Shown here piece by piece: positions 53,898-61,666 of a DNA stretch of 64,000 bases. The translations under genes were made by a program, and so were the position numbers. Source of the stretch: Janthinobacterium lividum (lineage in GTDB: Bacteria > Pseudomonadota > Gammaproteobacteria > Burkholderiales > Burkholderiaceae_D); assembly GCF_034424625.1 (NCBI RefSeq), contig NZ_CP139976.1, positions 2,046,001-2,110,000 of the forward strand, in the 5' to 3' direction. Each line of letters begins with the position of its first letter. Positions within the stretch are counted from its first letter, which is position 1. Under the pieces are notes generated by a model. The model was not told where the DNA came from. It saw nothing but the letters and a program-made list of their open reading frames with translations, and ran no database searches.

Positions 53898-55289
53898 CTA
53901 CAGCCAGTAGTTCATGAAGCGGGCCGCCCACTCCTTCATGCGGTCGGCAATCGGCCGCGTTTCCCATTTCGCTCTGGTGATTTCTTCCGAGTCGCGCAAG
54001 TCTTCCTGGAAGGCGTTTTCCATCTCCCTGCCGAAGCTGTCGCCCAGCACGATCACGTTCAGCTCGCTGTTATGCAGGAAGCTGCGCATGTCGATGTTGG
54101 TCGAGCCCACTGTCGACCAGGCGCCGTCGATGACGGCCGTCTTGGCGTGCAGCACGGCCAGTTTCAAGTGGAAGATGCGGATGCCGCCGGCCAGCAGCTG
54201 GTCGTACAGCGCGTGTCCCGCATGGAATACGAGGCCGCTGTCAGACACGCCCGGTAGCACGACGGTGACATCCACGCCCCGTTTCGCGGCCGCGATCAGG
54301 GCGTCGACCGTCTGCTGGTCGGGCACGAAATAGGCGGACGTGATGTGGATGGATTTCTTGGCTTCCTGGATGGCCAGGATATACGCCTTGTAGATCTCGA
54401 AGCCGCCCTCCGGCTCGCTGGCCACCACGCGCACCAGCTTGTCGCCCACTTCCGACAAGGTCGGGAAATAATTGGCGTCCGGCAAGTCGGCCTGGTCTTG
54501 CTGAGCCCAGGTGCGGATGAACAGCCACTGGAAGGCGGCCACGGCCGGGCCTTCGACCTTCACATGGGTATCGCGCCAGCCCACGTCCTTCTTGTCGGTG
54601 GGTTTCGATTTCGAGCGGAACAGCGAGCTTTTCGCATAGGTATCGCTGATATTGATGCCGCCCGTAAATGCCATCTTGCCGTCGACGATCAGCACCTTGC
54701 GGTGGTCGCGGTTATTGATCTTCCAGTCGTCGCCCTTGAGCTTGGCGGGATTGACGGGGTTGAAGGCCACCAGGTGCACGCCGGCCGCGCGCATGCGGTC
54801 AAAGAACGCTTGCGGCACGCCGAGGGTGCCCACGCTGTCGTAGATGACGTTGACCGTCACGCCCGATTGCTGCTTTTCGATCAGCATGTCGGCAAATTTG
54901 AGGCCCAGCGGATCCTGGTCGAAGATATATGTTTCCAGGTTGATGCTGTTCTTCGCTTCGCTGATGGCCTGGAACATGGCGGCCATGGTTTGCGGGCCGT
55001 CAAACAGCAGGGTCACCTTGTTGCCCTTGATCAAAGGCACGCCCGTGGCCGCCTCTTCCAGCGCCGCCTGGGTTTTCAAGTCCATGCCGGACTTGGCCCA
55101 GCGCTTGTTGAGCAGGGCGGCGCGGCTGTTGACGTTCAGCACGGCGCCCTTGCCCGTGATCACCTTGGGCTTGGCCACCGGCTCCAGGGTGGTGTTGAGG
55201 TTCTTGACATTGGGCAGCGAGGCGCATGCAGCCAGGGTCCAGCACAGCAGTAGGGCGGTGAGGCAGGGTTGCATGCGCCGAGCGGTCAT
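53898..55289 (-). CDS. Phospholipase D-family lipoprotein (cardiolipin synthase ClsC-like)
   Basis: A 463-residue protein with two HKD motifs: HRKVLIVDGKMAFTGG (about 200) and LHAKTAVIDGAWSTVGSTN (about 390). The N-terminus (LTALLLCWTLAACAS) has a lipobox (Cys22), so it is anchored and periplasm-facing. Such enzymes make cardiolipin by phosphatidyl transfer. The start ATG overlaps the stop of the upstream membrane-protein gene (ATGA), so the two are coupled. The 3' end borders the long hairpin. Confidence 0.88.
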   Translation of the reverse strand: MTARRMQPCLTALLLCWTLAACASLPNVKNLNTTLEPVAKPKVITGKGAVLNVNSRAALLNKRWAKSGMDLKTQAALEEAATGVPLIKGNKVTLLFDGPQTMAAMFQAISEAKNSINLETYIFDQDPLGLKFADMLIEKQQSGVTVNVIYDSVGTLGVPQAFFDRMRAAGVHLVAFNPVNPAKLKGDDWKINNRDHRKVLIVDGKMAFTGGINISDTYAKSSLFRSKSKPTDKKDVGWRDTHVKVEGPAVAAFQWLFIRTWAQQDQADLPDANYFPTLSEVGDKLVRVVASEPEGGFEIYKAYILAIQEAKKSIHITSAYFVPDQQTVDALIAAAKRGVDVTVVLPGVSDSGLVFHAGHALYDQLLAGGIRIFHLKLAVLHAKTAVIDGAWSTVGSTNIDMRSFLHNSELNVIVLGDSFGREMENAFQEDLRDSEEITRAKWETRPIADRMKEWAARFMNYWL

Positions 55290-57397
55290 TTTTGAGCCTT
55301 GGTGGTGGGTGACAGGTTTGCCGAATCATCGGCCAGTGCCAGTGGCGGCGGGTTTTTTGAACCGAAGAAGAAGACGATGGGCGACCTCAGGAAGCGCTTG
55401 CCCAGTATCTTCAACAACTGCATGCCGTGCTTGAAGCGTACCTGGCGCGAACGCAGGGCCACCCACAGGGCCAGGCCGAAGCTGACCAGCAGGTTGGCCG
55501 TGCCGATGGCGAAGATGCCCGACAGCGACTTGACGGCCAGTTGCCAGCTCATGTTGTGGTCCAGGCCCACCAGGGCCGTGGCGAAGTTGGCGGCCGAGAA
55601 GGTGATGTGGCGGATATCGATGGGCAAGCCGATCAAAAAGCCCAGGGTGCCGATGGAGCCGAGCAGGATACCGAAATAGAAGTTACCCATCAGTCCGCCC
55701 AGGTTATTTTCCAGATACAAACCCAGCCGTTGCAGGCGTTCCTGGCCGATCACGCGGCCCAGGCCGCGCAATTGCGCGATGCGCTGCGCCCAGCGCGTGT
55801 ACAGGGCCTGGTTGTCATAGTAGCCGGAAATCAGGCCGGCCACGAACAGGCATACGCCGGCGATCATGGCGTAGAAGATGGCGGGGCTGCCGATGGGGTC
55901 GATATCGTGCAGCAAATGCATGGCCTTCTCGGGCGTCACCAGGTTGTGTCCCGTAATCGCCTTGTAGCCGAGCGCGATCAGCCAGGCCGTGGGAATCGCG
56001 GTCGCCAGGTTGCCCAGCACGGCCATGTTTTGCGTGCGGAAGACCTTGTTGATCAGTTCCGCCATGCTGTCGAGGTCGATATTCCTGCCATCCTTGCTGT
56101 GCAGGCCGGCGGCGATGCGCGACGCCGTCATGGCCGGCTGCTTGGTGGCCACCGTGAAATGCAGCAAGTGGATGAACATGAAGCCGATCGAGTAATTCAT
56201 GCTGAACATGAAGGCTTCGACCAGCGGCGCCGAGCGCAGGTAGGACATCAATATCTTGAACAGGGCCATGAAGCCGATGATCACGCCCGCGCCCGCGGAC
56301 GAGAGGAACATGGCGCCCATTTCGCGGCGGTTTTCCGCGATGTAGTGCTCGCCCGTGCGGCTGGCGTTTTCCGTCACATTGCGCGCCAGCAAGTTGATAT
56401 TGTCGGAAAACAGGTCGCTGACCTTGTACTTGTGGTTGTGCGCGCGTATCAGTTCCAGCGCCAATCCGACGGCGCCCGCGCGGCGGCGGCTGACGGGCTG
56501 CGGGTACAGCAAGTCTTGCGTGGCATCGACCGTGATGGCGGCGATGTCCACGTTGTTGGAGGCAGGCAGCTCGCCGCTCGTGTCGACGAGGAACAGCAGC
56601 TTGCGCAGGCGCTCGATGCTTTGCGCCAAGGCCACCAATAAATACGTGAGGGGAATGCTGGTGCCCTGGTACAGCGCCTTCTTGCGGATCTTGGCGATGA
56701 CGGCATCGCACTGGTCCAGCATCACCAGCAAATGGCGCGCATCCTCGATGTGCTCGAGATCGCCGTGCAGCAGATTCGTGTAGGCATCCAGGTAGGCGTT
56801 CACTTCCGTGTTCTGCACCATGAACGGCGACTGGAACACTTCGATTTCGCTGTGGAAACGCGTCAGTTCCGGCTCCAGGCCCATGGCGCAGACCCGGTAG
56901 GACAGGGTGCGGATGGCGTCGAGCATGCCCGGCAGCATGATATTGCCATCGCCGACGGCCAGTTCGACCTCGTCGCTGGTGAGCACGTCGAACAGTTCCA
57001 GCCAGTCCGTGGCGGGCACGTTGCTGATCCACAAATAATCGGTTTTCAGGTACAGCACCTGGTCGAGCGCGTCGTTCAGATATTCGTCGCCGAGGGCGGG
57101 TGGCAGCATGCGGTAGGCGATGCGGCGTTTCAATTCCGTGAAGAAACCGCTGTTCGACAGCACGCCGATGTCGGTGTACAGGCTGGCGTGGCGGCGCGCG
57201 GCCAGCACGCGCAGCACGTATTCGTGCAGGGCGCGCGCTTGCGCGGGGTTACCTTTGAGAAGCTGGCGCAGGGTGCGCACGTTGGCAATCGCGGTAGCGC
57301 TGTCGTGGGGGCGCTTGGGACGCAGTGAGTTGAATAATTCCACCAGCAAGTCGATATTGCTGGAGTTGGGGTCAATGCGTTCGAGGATAGCTAGCAT
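55286..57397 (-). CDS. Gcr-family membrane protein ('site-specific recombinase')
   Basis: A 703-residue protein of the family that databases call 'site-specific recombinase Gcr'. It has no tyrosine- or serine-recombinase motif. The N-terminal half (to about 320) is soluble and helical; the C-terminal half has about six membrane helices (GAGVIIGFMALFKILMSYL, IFYAMIAGVCLFVAGLISGYY, GILLGSIGTLGFLIGLPIDI). It looks like an integral membrane protein. The ATG at 57397 is preferred to a TTG 22 codons upstream, though neither has a good ribosome site. Coupled to the cardiolipin-synthase-like gene. Confidence 0.85.
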   Translation of the reverse strand: MLAILERIDPNSSNIDLLVELFNSLRPKRPHDSATAIANVRTLRQLLKGNPAQARALHEYVLRVLAARRHASLYTDIGVLSNSGFFTELKRRIAYRMLPPALGDEYLNDALDQVLYLKTDYLWISNVPATDWLELFDVLTSDEVELAVGDGNIMLPGMLDAIRTLSYRVCAMGLEPELTRFHSEIEVFQSPFMVQNTEVNAYLDAYTNLLHGDLEHIEDARHLLVMLDQCDAVIAKIRKKALYQGTSIPLTYLLVALAQSIERLRKLLFLVDTSGELPASNNVDIAAITVDATQDLLYPQPVSRRRAGAVGLALELIRAHNHKYKVSDLFSDNINLLARNVTENASRTGEHYIAENRREMGAMFLSSAGAGVIIGFMALFKILMSYLRSAPLVEAFMFSMNYSIGFMFIHLLHFTVATKQPAMTASRIAAGLHSKDGRNIDLDSMAELINKVFRTQNMAVLGNLATAIPTAWLIALGYKAITGHNLVTPEKAMHLLHDIDPIGSPAIFYAMIAGVCLFVAGLISGYYDNQALYTRWAQRIAQLRGLGRVIGQERLQRLGLYLENNLGGLMGNFYFGILLGSIGTLGFLIGLPIDIRHITFSAANFATALVGLDHNMSWQLAVKSLSGIFAIGTANLLVSFGLALWVALRSRQVRFKHGMQLLKILGKRFLRSPIVFFFGSKNPPPLALADDSANLSPTTKAQK

Positions 57398-57714
57398 GCA
57401 GAAAAAACGGGCGAGCCGCTGTCGGTAAAACCAGTAGTGTACCGCCTGCGTCAAATCGCGCAACGTTCGCCACCGAACATTGCTTTACGGCAGGGCCTGC
57501 ATTTAACGCCATTTTGCCGCAAATTAGCTGAATCATGGTCAATATTGCGTGTTGTCAGTGTGCGACTCTTTTCCTGGGCTAAGCTGAAGTTTCTGTTGTA
57601 CAACGCACGGACGCTGGACAAAAAGCGGGGATAAGGTAACACTGAGATCAGACACACAGCGCATGTCCTGATCAATACCGGGAAGTTTCAATTCACGTTA
57701 CCGAGATATTTATC
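57398..57714. other. 317-base divergent gap before the porin gene
   Basis: Contains presumably the promoters of the Gcr-family gene and the porin. A short palindrome GTTGTACAAC (57594-57603) is the only structure seen. No gene is visible. Confidence 0.5.
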
Positions 57715-58824
57715 ATGAAGACCTCGTATTTTGCGCTTGCTGTGATAGGGATGGGGCCTTTCGCGCTGGGCGCGACGGCCCAGGCTGCCGATGGCGCAGG
57801 CAGTGCCGCATCCAGTAACATTGCCGTGTACGGCGTGCTCGACGCGGGTATGGTGGCCGAGCGGGGCTGTGCCGCCAATTGCGCCGGCGCCAAGGTGTCG
57901 GGCGGCGTCGCGTCCGGTTCGCGTCTGGGCGTGCAGGGCCGCGAGGCGCTGGGTAATGATGTCACGGCCGTGTTTACCCTGGAAGCGGGCATCCAGAACG
58001 ACACGGGCCAGTCGGAAGAGGGCCGTTTGTTCGGCCGCCAGGCCTACGTGGGCCTCGACAGCCGCCTGGGCGCGCTGACCCTGGGGCGCCAGTACAACCT
58101 GCAATACCTGACCCTGACTGATGTGGCCGACCCGTTCAAGGGCGGCATGGCCGGCAGCGCCAGCAACCTGGCCGGCTACAGCGTGAAACGCTACGACAAT
58201 ACCGTCAAATACGTGACGCCCGCCTTGCGCGGCGTGACTGCCAGCGCCATCTACAGCTTTGGCGAGTCGCCGTACAGCAACGCCAACAACCGCGCGTATG
58301 GCGCCACCCTCGGCTATTCGGCCGGCGCCGTGAATGTCAGCGTGTCGCACCAGCGCAAGAATAACCTCATCCTCGCTTCCGGCACCTTGCCCGCCATCGA
58401 CATGTCAGCCCGCAACACCCTGATCGCGGCGAATATCGACCTGAAAGTGGCCACCGCCTTTGCCGCCGTGGGCATCAACAAGGGCTATGGCAGCTCGCCA
58501 TGGGACCCGAACAATGCCTACAGCGCGCTGGCCCTGTCGATGTCGTCGTCGGACAGCCGCGACACCTTGCTGGGCGTATCGGTGCCCGCAGGCGGCTTCA
58601 AGCTGCTGGCTTCGTACGTGCGCAAGGATGACCGCGACCTGGCCAACCGCGACGCCAGCCAGATGGCCGTCGGCCTCACGTACTCGCTGTCAAAGCGCAG
58701 CGATTTCTATGCGTCCTACGCGAAGATCCACAACAAGAACGGCGCTCGCTACACGGTGGGCAATGCCAGCGATGCGGGGCGTGGCGATGCGGCGTTTAAT
58801 CTCGGCTTCCGTCACGGTTTCTGA
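57715..58824 (+). CDS. Gram-negative porin (OmpC/Porin_4 type)
   Basis: Outer-membrane trimeric porin of 369 residues. Signal peptide MKTSYFALAVIGMGPFALG followed by ATAQA; first strand SNIAVYGVLDAGMV; GRQAYVGLDSRLGALTLGRQYN (loop 2 region) and the final LGFRHGF with the C-terminal Phe needed for BamA insertion. A Cys pair (GCAANCAG, near 52-56) may form a loop disulfide, which is uncommon. Its end overlaps the convergent DUF3617 gene by 13 bases. Confidence 0.93.
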   Translation: MKTSYFALAVIGMGPFALGATAQAADGAGSAASSNIAVYGVLDAGMVAERGCAANCAGAKVSGGVASGSRLGVQGREALGNDVTAVFTLEAGIQNDTGQSEEGRLFGRQAYVGLDSRLGALTLGRQYNLQYLTLTDVADPFKGGMAGSASNLAGYSVKRYDNTVKYVTPALRGVTASAIYSFGESPYSNANNRAYGATLGYSAGAVNVSVSHQRKNNLILASGTLPAIDMSARNTLIAANIDLKVATAFAAVGINKGYGSSPWDPNNAYSALALSMSSSDSRDTLLGVSVPAGGFKLLASYVRKDDRDLANRDASQMAVGLTYSLSKRSDFYASYAKIHNKNGARYTVGNASDAGRGDAAFNLGFRHGF

Positions 58825-59390
58825 GCTGCGCTCGCCGATGGGGCAGGGCAGCTTGCGCCCAGCCATTTGCCGTTGCTCGTCACATTCACCTGTTCCGGCG
58901 TGCCGCGCGCGCTGGTGGTCACCGCCAGTTGCATGCTGAACGCCTGGTCGCCCGTAAACAGTACCTTGCCTTCGCCGCTCGATTTCGGATTGGCGCAAGT
59001 GAACGAGACATTCATGCCGCCCGCGATATCCGTGTTTTTCGATTTGCAGTCACCGGGCTGGCCCGTGGGAATCTGCTTGCGCGCCGCCATGTCCGGCGTC
59101 ACGCATGCCGTCACGCGCACGGCGCCATCGGCGCCCACGGTGGGCATGGCCATGCCGCGGCTGGCCGCCATGCTTTCCAGCTGCTTGCGTTGATCGGGAG
59201 GAAGGTTGCCCAGTTGCTGCAGCACCATGGACATGGCGTTGTCGGTGGCGGCGTCCGGCGACGCCATCTTGCTGTCGACTTGCCACAGGCCCGGCTTGAT
59301 GGTGGCGGACTGCGAGGCGGCCATGGCATTGGCGTGGGCGCCGAGGGCGGCGCAAGCCAGCAGGGTCAGGCGTAGCAGGGATTTTTTCAT
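58812..59390 (-). CDS. Exported DUF3617 protein
   Basis: A 192-residue exported protein. Signal peptide MKKSLLRLTLLACAALGAHANAMA (cut). The mature start ATIKPGLWQVDSKM and later CVTPDMAARK, GDCKSKNTDIAGGMNVSFTC are the DUF3617 pattern with paired Cys. Function unknown. The start at 59390 is set by the signal peptide, with only a weak ribosome site. Confidence 0.85.
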   Translation of the reverse strand: MKKSLLRLTLLACAALGAHANAMAASQSATIKPGLWQVDSKMASPDAATDNAMSMVLQQLGNLPPDQRKQLESMAASRGMAMPTVGADGAVRVTACVTPDMAARKQIPTGQPGDCKSKNTDIAGGMNVSFTCANPKSSGEGKVLFTGDQAFSMQLAVTTSARGTPEQVNVTSNGKWLGASCPAPSASAAQKP

Positions 59391-59457
59391 CGTGGGGTCT
59401 CCGGTATGGGCAGACCCCAGCATACGGCATGGCAAGCGGGGCACGCTTGCCATTGTG

Positions 59458-61005
59458 TTACAAACTGTGATCGGGCTCGATGCGGCGCACGTCCACGCAG
59501 GCGATGCGGCGCTCGTCGGCCTCGATGATTTCATAGCGCAAGTCATCGAGCTCCAGTACTTCGCCCACGGCCGGCATGTTTTCGAAATGCGCCAGCAGGA
59601 AGCCGGCCAGCGAGTTGTATTCGCCGTCTTCGCTGACCAGGGTTTCCGTTTCGAACACTTGCTCCAGATAATGCAGGTCCGTCGCGCCGTCGATGCGCCA
59701 GTGGCCGGGGCCCAGCACTTCCACGTCGGGCTGCTCGTCCTCGTCGGGAAATTCGCCGGCGATGGCTTCCAGGATGTCGATCGGCGTCAGCACGCCCTGC
59801 ACGGTGCCGAACTCGTCGACCACCAGCACCAGCTGGCCGCGCGAGCGCTTTAACGTTTCCATGGCTTTCAGCACGCCGGCCGCTTCCGGCACGACGACGG
59901 CTTCGCGCATGCTGTCCGGGTCGATCTTGCCACGCGAGACCAGATCCTCGATGAGGTCCTTGCTGCGCGCGATGCCGACCACATTGTCGAGGTCATCATT
60001 GCAGACAGGAATCATGCTGTGCGGCGTGTCGCGCAGCAGTTGCAGCATCTTCTCGCTGCTGTCGTTCAGGTTGACCCACGACACGTTGCCGCGCGGCGTC
60101 ATGACGGAGCGGATCGAGCGTTCGGCCAGGGTCAGCACGCCGCTGACCATGTTGCGCTCTTCCACGCCGAAGGCGGAGACATCGGGCATTTCCTTGACTT
60201 CGTGCTCTTCCACGGCTTCGCGGCCCTTGCGTCCGCCCAGCAGGCTCAGCACGGCTTGCGCCGTGCGGTCGCGCAGGGGGGCATTCGACTGCAGCTTGAG
60301 GAAGTTGCGGCGCGCCAATTGATTGAAGAATTCGATGACGATCGAGAAACCGATAGCGGCGTACAGATATCCTTTCGGAATGTGGAAGCCCAGGCCCTCG
60401 GCCACCAGGGAGAGGCCGATCATCAGCAGGAAGCTCAGGCACAGCACCACGACGGTGGGGTGGGCGTTGACGAAGCGCGTCAGCACCTTCGACGCCAGCA
60501 TCATGACGACGATGGAAATGACGACGGCGGCCATCATCACATACAGGTTTTCCACCATGCCGACGGCCGTGATGACGGCGTCGAGCGAAAAGACGGCGTC
60601 GAGCACGACGATCTGCGCCACCACCAGGCCGAAGCCGGCATAGACCTTCGGGCCCGTCTGGGCGTGCGTGATGCCTTCGAGGCGCTCGTGCAGCTCGCTG
60701 GTTGCCTTGAACAGCAGGAACAGGCCGCCGAGGAGCAGGATCAGGTCACGCCCTGAAAACGAGAATGTCCATATGGAAAACAATGGCGTGGTCAGGGTGA
60801 CCAGCCAGGAAATCAGGGAAAGCAGGCCCAGGCGCATGACGAGGGCCAGGGTCAGGCCCAGCACTCTAGCCTTGTCGCGCTGGTGCGGCGGCAGTTTCTC
60901 GGCCAGGATGGCGATGAAAATCAGGTTGTCGATACCCAGTACGATTTCCAGTACGACCAGCGTCAGCAGGCCGACCCAGATTGTCGGGTCAAATAACCAT
61001 TCCAT
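59458..61005 (-). CDS. TerC-CBS-CorC membrane protein (YegH/YoaE-like)
   Basis: A 515-residue protein in three parts: an N-terminal TerC-like membrane domain (about 1-235; [20 protein letters not shown] and [18 protein letters not shown] with conserved Asp), a CBS pair (about 300-420; [41 protein letters not shown]) and a C-terminal CorC/HlyC domain (about 430-510). Believed to act in metal ion transport. A second TerC-type gene lies at 40684. AAGG precedes the ATG. Confidence 0.93.
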   Translation of the reverse strand: MEWLFDPTIWVGLLTLVVLEIVLGIDNLIFIAILAEKLPPHQRDKARVLGLTLALVMRLGLLSLISWLVTLTTPLFSIWTFSFSGRDLILLLGGLFLLFKATSELHERLEGITHAQTGPKVYAGFGLVVAQIVVLDAVFSLDAVITAVGMVENLYVMMAAVVISIVVMMLASKVLTRFVNAHPTVVVLCLSFLLMIGLSLVAEGLGFHIPKGYLYAAIGFSIVIEFFNQLARRNFLKLQSNAPLRDRTAQAVLSLLGGRKGREAVEEHEVKEMPDVSAFGVEERNMVSGVLTLAERSIRSVMTPRGNVSWVNLNDSSEKMLQLLRDTPHSMIPVCNDDLDNVVGIARSKDLIEDLVSRGKIDPDSMREAVVVPEAAGVLKAMETLKRSRGQLVLVVDEFGTVQGVLTPIDILEAIAGEFPDEDEQPDVEVLGPGHWRIDGATDLHYLEQVFETETLVSEDGEYNSLAGFLLAHFENMPAVGEVLELDDLRYEIIEADERRIACVDVRRIEPDHSL

Positions 61006-61087
61006 GTGTGTAACCTTGTAAAGTCGATCAGTGTAAAGCGTGCCTGGCGGCTAAAGCCCCGGGCGCGTGGGTGCTGCATGCATGTCT

Positions 61088-61438
61088 TCAGGGGCGGACG
61101 CGCGGCGGCCGGGTGGCCAGCCGCACGTCCGCTTCGGCAAGTGCGCCCGGTCCCGCTTGCCAAATGATGGCGTAAAACGGCACGGCCTGGCGCGAGCTCG
61201 GGTACAGCGTGATGGGGTCGTTGTCGCATTCTTCGCTACTGCAGCTATCGCAGCTGTCGCCAGGCAGGCCCGCATGGAGGCTAGCGCCGGCACCTTCGAT
61301 GCCGAAGGCGGGCGTGGCGCTAGCGCCGGCCGCGATTGCATGCTGGAATGGGGAAGGGCTGGCGTAAGCCATGCTGGCAAACGCCTGGGGTAACGCGATG
61401 AAAACAAAAAGGCAGAGCAGGACGAGAGCTCGTCTCAT
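61088..61438 (-). CDS. Small Cys-rich exported protein
   Basis: A 116-residue protein with a signal peptide (MRRALVLLCLFVFIALPQAFA). The mature part has a Cys/acidic cluster, SCDSCSSEECDND, which could bind metal ions. It resembles the small CzcI-type or DUF2946-type exported proteins in outline, but I cannot assign it. The ATG at 61438 is set by the signal peptide; no clear ribosome site is seen. Located 82 bases upstream of the TerC-CorC start on the same strand. Confidence 0.6.
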   Translation of the reverse strand: MRRALVLLCLFVFIALPQAFASMAYASPSPFQHAIAAGASATPAFGIEGAGASLHAGLPGDSCDSCSSEECDNDPITLYPSSRQAVPFYAIIWQAGPGALAEADVRLATRPPRVRP

Positions 61439-61666
61439 ATACAGGCAGATAGTTCTGGAACGGTCGAGTATAACACGCCTGTATGGCAGCCTGATGACAG
61501 AGGCTTGCAATAGTGATACGTATGCCGTAAATTATGAAATAGCAATAATTTCACGTGGCGGCGAAGACGCAGCGCGGGCCCCGTGACTATTCTTGCGTTC
61601 GTATCACATTGCGCCTGCGCCGTTTGCTTGCGCACGTCTATAACGTAGTGTTACCAGGACTCTGCC

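Noticed and set aside
55286..57397. Site-specific recombinase implying a mobile element
   Set aside because: No catalytic motif and several membrane helices; the name is historic.
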